Assembly: GCF_008017455.1 (NCBI RefSeq)
Contig: NZ_VRTY01000069.1
Location: 1 to 34,176 of the forward strand
Direction of reading: 5' to 3'
DNA: 34,176 nt
Origin: Pontibacter qinzhouensis
GTDB taxonomy: Bacteria; Bacteroidota; Bacteroidia; Cytophagales; Hymenobacteraceae
Shown here: positions 25,641-34,030 of the stretch, in pieces
Layout of the letters: every line of letters starts with the position of its first letter
Numbering within the stretch: the first letter of the stretch is position 1
The notes under the pieces: generated by a model
The model's input: the letters and a program-made list of their open reading frames with translations, nothing else
Told to the model about the DNA's origin: nothing
Databases searched by the model: none
Translations under genes and position numbers: made by a program

Positions 25641-25654
25641 AGAGGCAAATGCTT

Positions 25655-26014
25655 TTATCTTGAAGTGGCGGAAAGTCTTTGTTCGGCTTTAGACAGTATA
25701 GCTAAAAACTGATCAGAAAGTAAATCGATGCCTTTTAAGCCGTCGTGTGCCTGGTCGATCATGCCATTTTTGTACTGCCGCAGCAAGGTAAGGGCAGAGA
25801 AATTAAGCCTCTGATGAATATTGGCAAGTTCCTGAATTTCAGGTTCGCTGCCGTAGCGTACCAACCCCACAGAGTCGAACCAGACGTTTACCAGCCCTTT
25901 TGGTGAGAAATGTACCTCATCGTAGGAGCCGCCGTAAAGTAATGCCCGAATTTTTGTCTTGAAAAAGATATGCTTTACCCGAAGCTGCTGAAAATCCAAT
26001 TTGGCTAATTCCAT
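25655..26014 (-). CDS. CZB-like (chemoreceptor zinc-binding type) small protein, degenerate ligands
   Basis: The 119-aa helical protein matches the CZB domain pattern in order: AR-x-x-H-x-x-W-K-like start (LRVKHIFFKTKIRALLYG), the short loop before an LGKW-like helix (here KGLVNVWFD), a YGSEPEIQELANIH helix, and a final helix to about 115. Typical members bind zinc by three His and one Cys. Here the first His (VKHIFFK) and the NIH His are present. The expected Cys is replaced near the KGL position, and the last His of HxxxH is Asn (IHQRLN). A GGAGG about 8 nt upstream supports the start. It follows the PAS gene by 42 bp and is probably cotranscribed. Confidence 0.6.
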   Translation of the reverse strand: MELAKLDFQQLRVKHIFFKTKIRALLYGGSYDEVHFSPKGLVNVWFDSVGLVRYGSEPEIQELANIHQRLNFSALTLLRQYKNGMIDQAHDGLKGIDLLSDQFLAILSKAEQRLSATSR

Positions 26015-26056
26015 AGCATGCCTCCTATGTTTCTATGTAAAATTTCCTGCACGCTT

Positions 26057-27325
26057 TTATTGGCTTAATTCCAGATCCTGTAACTTCTGCCTGTATCGTT
26101 CCTGATCCGATACATCGTACCCAAAAACCAGGATGCCATGTATGTTTCCGTTCTCGTCGCGGAGTGCCTGGTAAATAAATGTCAGGTAATACTGCTGGAG
26201 TTCATTTGTGTTTACCTGGGCCAGTTTTATAGGTACTGCTTCGGCCAAAAAGTCTTCTCCGGTAGTATACACCTTGTCCAGAATCTGAATAAAACCCTGC
26301 TCCACCACTTCCGGAATTACCTCAGCCACGGTTTTACCAACAGAGTCTCTGTTGTAAATTAATTTCTGGTAGTTCTCATTTACCAGCTCGTAGCGGTGTT
26401 CAGGGCCTTTTAAGATGCAGCAGAAAAAGGGCGCTTTCAGTATAAGCTGCTCCATCACTTTGCGTTCTGCCTCTGCCTTTAAAAAAGAATGGTGCACCTG
26501 GTCCGAGAGCGCCACCATTTGCTCATTTGTAGCCAGCAGTTCCATTACCAGGTTGCGGGTGTCGTGAATATCGGTGTAGCTGCCTACCCACATGGTTAAC
26601 TCGCCCTGCTCTGTGTGCATGGGCATGCTGCGGCAAAGGTGCCAGCGGTAGTTTCCGTTTTTGTCTCGCTGGCGCAGTTCGGCCTGCATTTCGGTGCCCT
26701 GCTGCAGAGCCTCTTTCCATTTGGCAGCAAAGGCCCCCTGGTCTTCAGGATGAATTGTTTCCTGCCATTTGTCGCCGAAAAGGTTTGTGATTGGCTCGCC
26801 TGTGTACTGTTCCCAACGCTGGTTCAGGTAAGTAAGTTTACCTTCCGGATTGGTAGTGAAAATGAGTTGAGGCATGGCATCGGCCATAAACCTGAACTTG
26901 CTCTCTTCTAAGGCAAGGGCATGTTTGCTGAGCTCGCGCTCCGTTACATCAGAGGTTTTCTGAATAATATAGCTCACGTTACCCTTTTCGTCCGGGATGG
27001 GCGCATGAATGGCTTCCCAAAAGCGCACATCGTAGCCACCACCTGCCGATGCTGGCCTTGGTATGTCGTAACGCAGAACCTCCAACCTGTCGGGTTGTTT
27101 GGTTTCTAAAACTTTTTCCAAGGATTTGCGCAGGAGGAAAGCATTTCTGGAGCTCGGATCATCCGGATTATCTGGGAAAGAATCCAGGAAATCCTGGCCT
27201 ACCAGTTCCTCGCGTGTTCGCATAGTTATGCGGTAATACTCGTCGGTGGCATCCAGAATTTTAAGATCAGGAGTAAGAATTACGACTGTGTCAGGCAAAT
27301 GTTTTAATAACTTAATTAAATCCAT
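26057..27325 (-). CDS. PAS-domain sensor protein without kinase domain
   Basis: The 422-aa cytoplasmic protein has three PAS-type domains: about 8-130 (LPDTVVILTPDLKILDATDEYYRIT), 142-255 (FRFMADAMPQLIFTTNPEG, with a PAC motif ending VGSYTDIHDTR), and 292-412 (LKGPEHRYELVNENYQKLIY, ending GILVFGYDVSDQ). Linkers look coiled-coil-like. In related Bacteroidota proteins a histidine kinase core often follows, but here the gene stops soon after PAS 3 (LQDLELSQ). No HisKA or HATPase motif is present, so it must signal by partner binding. It begins the reverse-strand pair with the CZB-like gene. Confidence 0.88.
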   Translation of the reverse strand: MDLIKLLKHLPDTVVILTPDLKILDATDEYYRITMRTREELVGQDFLDSFPDNPDDPSSRNAFLLRKSLEKVLETKQPDRLEVLRYDIPRPASAGGGYDVRFWEAIHAPIPDEKGNVSYIIQKTSDVTERELSKHALALEESKFRFMADAMPQLIFTTNPEGKLTYLNQRWEQYTGEPITNLFGDKWQETIHPEDQGAFAAKWKEALQQGTEMQAELRQRDKNGNYRWHLCRSMPMHTEQGELTMWVGSYTDIHDTRNLVMELLATNEQMVALSDQVHHSFLKAEAERKVMEQLILKAPFFCCILKGPEHRYELVNENYQKLIYNRDSVGKTVAEVIPEVVEQGFIQILDKVYTTGEDFLAEAVPIKLAQVNTNELQQYYLTFIYQALRDENGNIHGILVFGYDVSDQERYRQKLQDLELSQ

Positions 27326-27552
27326 GGGCTAGGCTAAGATAACCGAAAGCAATGATGCAAGGCAAAAATGCCATTTTTTTTGAAGTACGTGCAGGTAGCT
27401 GTAAAGTTCCGGCTTCTGCGGCACAACTTCCTGGGCTATGGCAGCACCTGGCAATGACCTACACCTACCCAAAAACAGAACAGCCTGACCTTTAGCACAA
27501 ATGAACTAGCCATTAAAGCGAAAAACAAGTAAGAAGCGCTTTAAAAAAAATG

Positions 27553-27610
27553 AATTATTTAAATAAAAACAGCCTTCAGAAGATTTTAAGCCAGTTTTTC
27601 GCCAAGAGTT
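27553..27610 (+). repeat. Dispersed hairpin repeat, copy G
   Basis: AATTATTTAAATAAAAACAG box, CCTTCAGAAG hairpin, and the weak 3' box CCAAGAGTTGC. Confidence 0.65.
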
Positions 27611-27671
27611 GCTAGCTGCCGGGTTTTATAGGAGGTATGTGCAGGAGCACCGGTAACCCTAGCCTGAAAAC

Positions 27672-27685
27672 CTGACTAAAGTCTG
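27672..27685. promoter_or_regulatory. Imperfect palindrome CTGAC-N4-GTCTG upstream of usp 3
   Basis: Same half-site layout as the ATGAC-N4-GTCAT palindrome before usp 1, with one core mismatch (TGAC/GTCT). A weak -7-like TCGCTTTT lies at 27707-27714, at nearly the same spacing from the palindrome centre (28.5 bp versus 29.5 bp for usp 1). Confidence 0.35.
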
Positions 27686-27792
27686 TTGCAGACCTGATTT
27701 ACCTCATCGCTTTTAGGTGCGGTTGCCGGTACTTTAGCCTTATGAAACAGCTGTTGGGGCTGGTTCTTTTATAACTTGTAAAAATAGCTGCC

Positions 27793-28806
27793 ATGAAAAC
27801 CATACTCGTACCCGTAGATTTCTCTTTAGGCTCAAAAAATGCCTTGTTATTCGCACTGGAGGTAGCACAGAAAGCTAAATTAAAAGTAGTTGTTTTCCAT
27901 GCTTTTTATGCGGCCTCGGCACCACCTGCCATGTATGAGATACCTTTGTTTTTGCCGGAGCTGGAAAAGGAAAAGTGCCGTGAACTCGATCAGTTTGTTG
28001 CTAGCTGCAAAGCAGATGCTCCCAACGATTATGTGTATGACTTTAAATGTGTGGCTAAAGCAGGTCAGCATGTTAACCAGGTGCCAGGTTATGCGGAGCA
28101 GGTATTCCATACTATATTAGCCACCCACGCGCCAAAGGAGCGCTATACGGCCCGTGTTACCTGCGTGGCTAAAATGGGAAAGGTTCAGGATCAGATTGTA
28201 AGTATAGCCGGGGCGTATGAGGCAGACCTGGTGATAATGGGCATGCAGGGAGGAGGTTCGCTGGGTAAGGCTATAATTGGCAGCACGACCGTATCGGTTA
28301 TGCGAAACAGCCGCGTGCCGGTGTTGGGGGTGCCGCTCTGGGCCAGGTTCCGCAGCCTAAGCTCGGTAATTTTCGCTTCCGACTTAAGCCGGCAGCCAGA
28401 CAATGAACTGCTCAGGCTACTCCGCGATTTCATGAAAACTTTCAGACCAAGGCTCGAAGTATTGCACCTGCACCGCCACCCCGATATGCAAATAGCTTAT
28501 AAGAACATTGAACGCGCCCTCGAATCTTTTGATGAGCAGCTTCATGATGTAGATTACAAGGTGGTGCTCCGGCAAAGAACAGATGTGGTGGCCGGTATAC
28601 GGGAATATGTGCAGGAAAAGCAAGCCAGCATCCTCATCCTGAGTCCTCAGAAACATACTTTTTTAGAACGACTCCTGAACAAAAGCGTGACGGCACAAAT
28701 GGTGGCCTATAACGAGGTGCCTCTTCTTACCCTGCCATCGTTTGGAACAGGCTGGCAGGTACGCGAACCTGAAGAATTAGAAGTTACCGACAACCAAGCG
28801 TATTAG
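27793..28806 (+). CDS. Universal stress protein, tandem UspA domains (usp 3, paralogue of usp 1)
   Basis: The 337-aa protein closely follows usp 1 from end to end: same start (MKTILVPVDFSLGSKNALLFALEVA), same length, same SRQPD segment at the start of domain 2, and the same C-terminal VAYNEVPLLTLPS phrase. The nucleotide loop is GMQGGGSLGKAIIGSTT (G-x2-G-x9-G-S), so ATP binding is likely in domain 1. Domain 2 lacks a full loop. The pair looks like a duplication; the PAS/CZB, flavodoxin and usp 2 genes lie between them. Its upstream region also keeps a related palindrome, suggesting shared control. Confidence 0.92.
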   Translation: MKTILVPVDFSLGSKNALLFALEVAQKAKLKVVVFHAFYAASAPPAMYEIPLFLPELEKEKCRELDQFVASCKADAPNDYVYDFKCVAKAGQHVNQVPGYAEQVFHTILATHAPKERYTARVTCVAKMGKVQDQIVSIAGAYEADLVIMGMQGGGSLGKAIIGSTTVSVMRNSRVPVLGVPLWARFRSLSSVIFASDLSRQPDNELLRLLRDFMKTFRPRLEVLHLHRHPDMQIAYKNIERALESFDEQLHDVDYKVVLRQRTDVVAGIREYVQEKQASILILSPQKHTFLERLLNKSVTAQMVAYNEVPLLTLPSFGTGWQVREPEELEVTDNQAY

Positions 28807-28946
28807 TACAGCACCAAATTAAGGATTAGAAAAGTTTGCCGCAGAGCGGGAGTTACAATAAATACCTGCTATTCCGCTGCCTCTCATGTATCCTTATAGC
28901 GGAGTTAATTATTTTTGATATTAAGTCGGAGCAGCACTTCTTACTT

Positions 28947-28969
28947 CCTTCTGGAGCATTCTTTTTCAT
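28947..28969 (-). repeat. Inverted half-copy of the hairpin repeat next to copy H
   Basis: The reverse complement (ATGAAAAAGAATGCTCCAGA, then AGG) matches the central part of the dispersed repeat. It faces copy H only 14 bp away, so the two could pair into a stem of about 20 bp. Confidence 0.55.
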
Positions 28970-28973
28970 GTGC

Positions 28974-29031
28974 AATTTTTCAAATGAAAAAGCCCTCCAG
29001 AGGGATTTTTGCCGAAAAACATCCAAGGGTA
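28974..29031 (+). repeat. Dispersed hairpin repeat, copy H
   Basis: AATTTTTCAAATGAAAAAG box, CCCTCCAGAGGG hairpin, T-tract, and the 3' box CCAAGGGTAGAAA. Confidence 0.75.
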
Positions 29032-29708
29032 GAAAGCCTCTTTTCTAGCTGACAGCCATCTGAGTAAACAGTATTTCAGTAGTAGAGGCAGTGCCACAAA
29101 GTATCAGAATTTCTTTCAAGAATCGCTCCTTTTCAATTTGGCGGATTTGTAATCTTCTTGCACCTAACTTATTACAAAAGATTTAGTAGCTTATAAAGCT
29201 CATGTCCTTCAATTCATAAATAAAAATGCAGATTACAAAATGAATTTGCTAGTGCATGGCACTGTACTTACCCATAATTTTTGGCTTAAGCAAGAGCAGG
29301 AGCAGGGGGTACATCCAGCCCATGAATATCTTTTCTGAATTGCAGATTTACGGTTTCATCAACCCAACTCGTGAAATAGTTAGAACGTTAGGTTAATGTT
29401 GAAGGGAAGCAGGTACGTGATGCTTGCGACAGAAAAAGGCGATAGCCAGTGGTGGAGTAGCTTAACCTGGCAGTGAATCAGGTAGTATTGGTGCAGCTAG
29501 TAGCTTAATTTTTACACTGCTGTATAGCCTACATCTCCTTATTCCTCAATATAACCAATTGGCCACTTAAACCCGTGTTCTAATTAGATTTTATTTGTGC
29601 TCTGGGTTGTGCAGTGGTATAAGGAAGTATTAGAAATTTTAATAATGTACTTGAAGAAGCGGCTCTGCCTGAAACTCTTTCTTCAACATAAAACCTTGCA
29701 GCGTTTTT

Positions 29709-29766
29709 TACCCTTGGCAATATTTCGTTTAAAATGCTTTGGAAGGCTGATTTTATTTGAATAATT
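29709..29766 (-). repeat. Dispersed hairpin repeat, copy I
   Basis: Read on the minus strand: AATTATTCAAATAAAATCAG box, CCTTCCAAAGC hairpin, and the 3' box GCCAAGGGTAA. Opposite orientation to copies A-H. Confidence 0.75.
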
Positions 29767-29912
29767 GGCTAAAACCTGTAGTAAGCCGGTTACTCTTTAA
29801 ATGGAATTTTTCCCTTTAAGGTTTTCAGGAGCGTGGGGAGCCAAATCGCAGCACTTGGTGAATGGAATCTGCAGAGGAGTGTGGTAAAAAGATAAACATC
29901 TGCTGCTACAAT

Positions 29913-30009
29913 AGCCGCAAGTTCAGATAAGATCAGGTGGAAACCAACCGGTTTTACGGCAGTTTCTTTTTTGCTGATCGTTATCTGAACAGTAGCTGCT
30001 TTTGCGGCT
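29913..30009. repeat. Long imperfect inverted repeat
   Basis: AGCCGCAA (29913-29920) plus GTTCAGATAAGATCAG (29921-29936) pair with CTGATCGTTATCTGAAC (29974-29990) and TTGCGGCT (30002-30009). There is one bulge in the inner arm and an 11-nt one-sided gap between the two right-hand blocks. The loop is 37 nt. It could be a structured RNA, a MITE-like remnant or a cruciform. Confidence 0.6.
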
Positions 30010-30345
30010 GTACCAGGCTTAAAACTTGCCTTTGTGGAGAGTATGCTTTTTGTAAGGGTGTTAAATAAAACGGTGTAAATTGGTTACTGGTATCGACCTC
30101 ATGTTAACTCTCCGGAATTTAAAATGACAGAACTCTGAGGAGAAGAAGTAAACAAGTATACAACCAAAGGGAACAAAACTCTTTTCTTCTGATGGAATTT
30201 AAGAACTGGCTTTTACTTCGGATTAGTATTCATGAGGTCTTTCAAAAATAAAACAGGCTGCTAAAACAGCTTTTCGTGCTAAAGCTCAAATGTCGGTTTA
30301 ATAGGAAAATAATGTTTTACCGATGCAGAGCTTTTGTGGGGGGTG

Positions 30346-31197
30346 TTACAGAGTACAATGCATTACAAGCATAGGCAGGTAGCTGTGGTAAGAAATTTCC
30401 TGTCGTTGATTTTGCGGAAATATATAGTCCCACTTCTCTTTTGGGTGATACCCAACCACCAGCATGTCGGCTTTGTTATGGTGCGTAAACTGGCTTATAC
30501 CAGCCTGCACCGACCTATGGGTTTCTAAATGAATGGAAATATTCTGGAAAGGAAACCTGCTGTAATAGAGTTTCAGTTCTTCCAGTAGTTTTTCCTTGTC
30601 TGAATCCGTTTTTGAAGAGAGCACGTGTAAGATCATAATTTCGGAGCGGAAAAGCGTGGCCAGTCTCAGCAAAAAGTTAAGTCCGGTTAAGGGGGCATTT
30701 TTGAGATCGGAGGCATACACTATTTTAAACAAAGATTTAAACGCAGCGCCTGGAGGTATCAGCAGCACCGGGCAAACTGTAGCAGCTGTTACGCTGGCCG
30801 CAACAGAGCCAACCAGCACCTCCTGCAGGCCACCTGCACCATCGTGCCCCATCACCACTACATCTACCTGTTCTTCTGCCAGCAAGGCCGGAATGGTGTC
30901 TTCTTGCGTTCCGTATCGCAGGCAAAGCTCATACCGTACATTTTCAGAAGTATTTTTGTTGTTAAGCTTTGTTTTGAGTGCCTCCAGCCTGGTTAAATGA
31001 TCTATTCTCTCTTCCAGTTCATCGGTAAGGCGGTCGTGTTCCGAGCTGTAGGCTAGTGCCAGTTTTGCCTTGGCTGCAGTAGAAACCGAATGAAAAAGCA
31101 GAATACGAGCGTCGAAAAACTGAGCCAGTTCACTGGCATACCGGATAGCATTTTCGGAGGAAGCAGAGAAATCGGTGGTGCAGAGGAAGGTTACCAT
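30346..31197 (-). CDS. Universal stress protein, tandem UspA domains (usp 4)
   Basis: The 283-aa protein is more diverged than usp 1-3. Domain 1 begins MVTFLCTTDFSASSENAIRYASELA and its loop reads GHDGAGGLQEVLVGSVA, keeping G-x2-G-x9-G-S spacing (about residues 117-132), so nucleotide binding is plausible. A short helical insertion (about 50-80; ERIDHLTRLEALKTKL) is longer than in usp 1. Domain 2 (about 157-283) starts LFKIVYASDLKNAPL. It is on the opposite strand from usp 1-3 and 1.5 kb away from usp 3, so it is separately transcribed. Confidence 0.88.
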   Translation of the reverse strand: MVTFLCTTDFSASSENAIRYASELAQFFDARILLFHSVSTAAKAKLALAYSSEHDRLTDELEERIDHLTRLEALKTKLNNKNTSENVRYELCLRYGTQEDTIPALLAEEQVDVVVMGHDGAGGLQEVLVGSVAASVTAATVCPVLLIPPGAAFKSLFKIVYASDLKNAPLTGLNFLLRLATLFRSEIMILHVLSSKTDSDKEKLLEELKLYYSRFPFQNISIHLETHRSVQAGISQFTHHNKADMLVVGYHPKEKWDYIFPQNQRQEISYHSYLPMLVMHCTL

Positions 31198-31595
31198 GGC
31201 TACTTAAATTTGCTGTAGAAGTAATTGACTGGTATAAAGATAGGCGCAGCTTAGGTTATATATGATGACATTTCATAACCCTGCAACTGATTTAGCTCAT
31301 TTATCTGGCATGAAGCACCAATGAATATGTTTGATTTCTGATTTGCAGCAACTTGAGAAACAGGACCTGCCTTTTCAGCCACAGGTGCCAAGACTCATGA
31401 TACCGGATTTTTTTCAGGTAACCTACAAGAGAATAAGCTGTAATTCTAAGAGCAGCAACTGATCTTGCAGGAGCTGCGAACGCTGTGCGATTTTGGTCGC
31501 TATGTGTTTTGGAATTTAGAGGTAGAAGTAAGTAAGAATTCGATACAATAGTTTATCCTATCATACGAAGCAGGCACATTTGAAACCTGCTTTAG
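31198..31595. other. Intergenic region
   Basis: 398 bp between usp 4 (reverse) and the flavoprotein gene (reverse). It probably holds the usp 4 promoter near its left end. No gene, repeat copy or strong hairpin was found. Confidence 0.4.
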
Positions 31596-33257
31596 TTAAG
31601 CAACGGGAGCGGCAGGGCTTTTGTCTAACCCACATTGCATCATAAAATCGTTTGTAAAAACTTTCCTGGTGGGCGCATCGAGCAGTGCAGCGCGGCATTG
31701 CAGCCACTTATCTACTTGCAGGTTGCCATACATGTGCCGTACCCGCTGCTCATTTAAAATGAAGTTAAGTTTGCCCCAATGCAGGGTATAAGGAATCTGC
31801 AGTACTTCCAGCCGATGCCACACATCCGAGAAGAATTTTCTTGTAAAGGGAGCATCCACACCATCCATTTCGAGCACGCAGGAGTTGGCAAATTTTGTAA
31901 AGCCAAGTAAAGCACGCGTGCCTTTAACAAAACGCAAGGCAAGGGCACCCGCGAAAGGCTGTTTCTTGTTCAGCTCCAGAATTACTTCCGTTACCCGAAA
32001 TACATCTTCTGTGGCTACAGCCAGAGCAGCACTGGCTATCTGGCCTTTAAAGCGGGTATGCCTGAAGGTTTCGCCTATGGTCATCGGCTGTGGTTGTGCT
32101 GCCCGGAGGGTACTTTTAAACAGGGCATTTACCAGCGGCTTAATCGTGATCATGCTACCAGCAGGGCCAGCTGCTTCCAGTACCCGCGAAATAATTCCGT
32201 TCAGATCGGGGCTAAACGTTCTGCCACTCTCCAGACGGTTATGGATCGGCTGATAACCAGGAGGGCAAGGAATTTTGTAGAATGTACGGATGTAAATGCC
32301 TTTCTCTTTGCTGCCCGGCTCAAAATGGTGTGGGTTCAGGGCCAGCTCCAGGTGGTAAAGCTTGAGCGACTCGGTTTGCTGGGGCATTCTTACCTGCTGG
32401 TTCTCCGGCAGGCCGCTTTCTTCGGCTAGTTTGTTCAGCAGAACGCGCAGCGCCTCCATATCGAGTTCACCGATTGCCCGCTGCAGAGCAGGGGTGTAGG
32501 GAACATGGTCGAAACGGAACTCCTGCAGCAGAAACAGCGGCTCCACCTGCAGGAGCACACCGTGTATAATGCCAAAGCTTCCGAACGATACCACCGCTGC
32601 ATGAAACATATCATCATCACGAACTGCTTCGGCACCAAGCGCCTGCACAAATTCTTCAGACACAACAGGAGCAGAGGCCCTCTCGAGCCAGACATGCCGG
32701 TTAGAGCCGGTTACCAGGTGCAGGCCCACAATGGCATCGTGCACTGCGCCGGTGTAAAGAGCACCTCCGTGCGTGCCTGTTGCCGTAGCGCCTGCCACCG
32801 ATTGACCATTGCTGCCACCAGAGGCCATAATGCAGCGCCTGTATTGTAGCTCCAGCAGTTCGTTTAGTTCGAGCATGCTCATGCCACACTGCACAAAAAT
32901 CAGGTCGTCTTTGTTTTTACCGCTCTGCCTGAAGGTGGCTGAGAGTGAGGAGTTGGCGAGTTTAAACCGGAGGTTTAACCCTTTGGTATTGAGCATGCCC
33001 CCATGGCACATGGCCACCGGCGAAAACGACCAGTTGCTGCCCATGGCTCTAAGTGGTGTGTTCGTCTGGATCGCGTTTCGGATTAGCCATTGCATGTTGG
33101 CGGTGGTGGCATTGTAGTCCTGCAACAGTGACTGGTTACCTGGTATGCACAGTGAATAAGAGGCACCAGGTGTAAACCGATGTTTAAAGTTCTGATGCGC
33201 ATTCTCCCATGGATCTTCCGGATGAAAGTGCTCAATGCCAGGAGGTAGTGTTGCCAT
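31596..33257 (-). CDS. FAD-binding oxidoreductase, aldonolactone-oxidase-like (VAO/PCMH fold)
   Basis: The 553-aa flavoprotein has a VAO-type FAD domain with GSNGQSVAGATATGTHGG (about 143-160) and a C-terminal ALO-type domain ending with the YTLHWGKLN motif seen in gulonolactone/arabinonolactone oxidases. In many relatives a His in the R-A-x-G-S-G-H-S motif binds FAD covalently. Here that motif reads RAMGSNWSFSP, with Trp76 where the His is expected, so FAD is probably non-covalent. No signal peptide is seen. It lies 62 bp after the Bor-like lipoprotein gene on the same strand. Substrate is not determined; a sugar lactone or polyol is the family default. Confidence 0.85.
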   Translation of the reverse strand: MATLPPGIEHFHPEDPWENAHQNFKHRFTPGASYSLCIPGNQSLLQDYNATTANMQWLIRNAIQTNTPLRAMGSNWSFSPVAMCHGGMLNTKGLNLRFKLANSSLSATFRQSGKNKDDLIFVQCGMSMLELNELLELQYRRCIMASGGSNGQSVAGATATGTHGGALYTGAVHDAIVGLHLVTGSNRHVWLERASAPVVSEEFVQALGAEAVRDDDMFHAAVVSFGSFGIIHGVLLQVEPLFLLQEFRFDHVPYTPALQRAIGELDMEALRVLLNKLAEESGLPENQQVRMPQQTESLKLYHLELALNPHHFEPGSKEKGIYIRTFYKIPCPPGYQPIHNRLESGRTFSPDLNGIISRVLEAAGPAGSMITIKPLVNALFKSTLRAAQPQPMTIGETFRHTRFKGQIASAALAVATEDVFRVTEVILELNKKQPFAGALALRFVKGTRALLGFTKFANSCVLEMDGVDAPFTRKFFSDVWHRLEVLQIPYTLHWGKLNFILNEQRVRHMYGNLQVDKWLQCRAALLDAPTRKVFTNDFMMQCGLDKSPAAPVA

Positions 33258-33319
33258 AGCTATGGTTGCTTATGTGTAAGTGAAACAGCAGGTATTTGTC
33301 TTCATCAGAACAAAGCTTT

Positions 33320-33691
33320 TTAATCATTCCCGATAACGCCTGTGTCTCTGGTAGGTGGAGCACAGTCCCACTCCAGTTTCTGCGGAATAACAAGGCCCAG
33401 GCTCAGGAAAGAAACTGAGATGAACAAGGGGTTTGTTCGGGTGCGCACTCTGGTCATGTCGCTACCAGGTTGGCAACCGGCATCCCAATCAGCTGCCTTT
33501 AATAAGCCCCAGAAGTAAGACCAATGCGTAGCACCAACATGCGATAGGGTATGAGCGCGGGTAGGTTCGTCGGTAAGGTGCCTGCTCACCACAGTATCTG
33601 TTACAGCACAGGATGGCAGCACCAGGAAAACTATCAGCATGATGCTCCAGGTATGCCACTGATAGAGTAAAAAGCTATTTTTCTGTTTCAT
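33320..33691 (-). CDS. Bor/Iss-like small lipoprotein
   Basis: The 123-aa protein has a lipobox ending VLPSC (C28) after a hydrophobic stretch (SIMLIVFLVL). The mature part follows the lambda Bor pattern: THWSYFWGLLKAADWDAGC (about 56-74), then VRTRTNPLFISVSFLSLGLVIPQKLEWDC (about 82-110), with the two conserved Cys (about 74 and 110) probably forming a disulfide. In phage lambda and E. coli (Iss) the family adds serum resistance. In free-living Bacteroidota its job is unknown. It is upstream of, and probably cotranscribed with, the flavoprotein gene. Confidence 0.65.
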   Translation of the reverse strand: MKQKNSFLLYQWHTWSIMLIVFLVLPSCAVTDTVVSRHLTDEPTRAHTLSHVGATHWSYFWGLLKAADWDAGCQPGSDMTRVRTRTNPLFISVSFLSLGLVIPQKLEWDCAPPTRDTGVIGND

Positions 33692-33821
33692 AGCAGGGAG
33701 TGGAGGATAAATTGATTATAAAACACACGTAGCAGGAAGTTGCAAAAAAGCAGAGAAGTTCTTTTGTGCTCCGGCTGTTTTAAGGAACTACCCTTACCAG
33801 GCTTTTACCGGCAGCACACAT

Positions 33822-33882
33822 AAATTATTCTAATGAAATAAGCCTTTCAGAAGTACCTGAGGCTTAAAAGAGTCAAGGGTTA
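33822..33882 (+). repeat. Dispersed hairpin repeat, copy J
   Basis: AAATTATTCTAATG box, CCTTTCAGAAG hairpin, and the good 3' box GAGTCAAGGGTTAG. Confidence 0.8.
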
Positions 33883-34030
33883 GAAACAATGTGGCACATT
33901 TTCCTAATTAAACAAAACTATTCTACCACAAACGAATCGCTGATGCTATAAAAGGTGAGTGGCACCTATGGTTACCTTAACAACCTGAAGCATGAATATT
34001 TGTAATTACTTTTAACTAAAATATATTGGG

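Larger units (their letters stand above)
27326..27792. other. Divergent intergenic region between the PAS gene and usp 3
   Basis: No gene is seen. It carries repeat copy G (27553-27610) and a CTGAC-N4-GTCTG imperfect palindrome (27672-27685) about 108 bp before usp 3. Promoters for both directions probably lie here, but none was pinned down. Confidence 0.5.
28807..30345. other. 1.5-kb region without recognisable genes
   Basis: This is the longest gene-free span in the window, between usp 3 and the reverse-strand usp 4. No frame over 70 codons looks real. It contains repeat copies H and I, an inverted half-copy next to H, and a long imperfect inverted repeat at 29913-30009. A weak GCTG/CAGC hairpin followed by T residues on the minus strand (about 30243-30270) may end usp 4. 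Structured RNA or remnants of a mobile element are possible. Confidence 0.5.

Noticed and set aside
30346..30528. 64-aa plus-strand frame at 30334-30528
   Set aside because: It lies across the usp 4 gene on the opposite strand and shows no domain.
31240..31290. ATGA/TCAT palindrome upstream of usp 4
   Set aside because: The half-sites are 4 nt apart rather than in the TGAC-N4-GTCA arrangement, so it is not the same motif as before usp 1 and usp 3.
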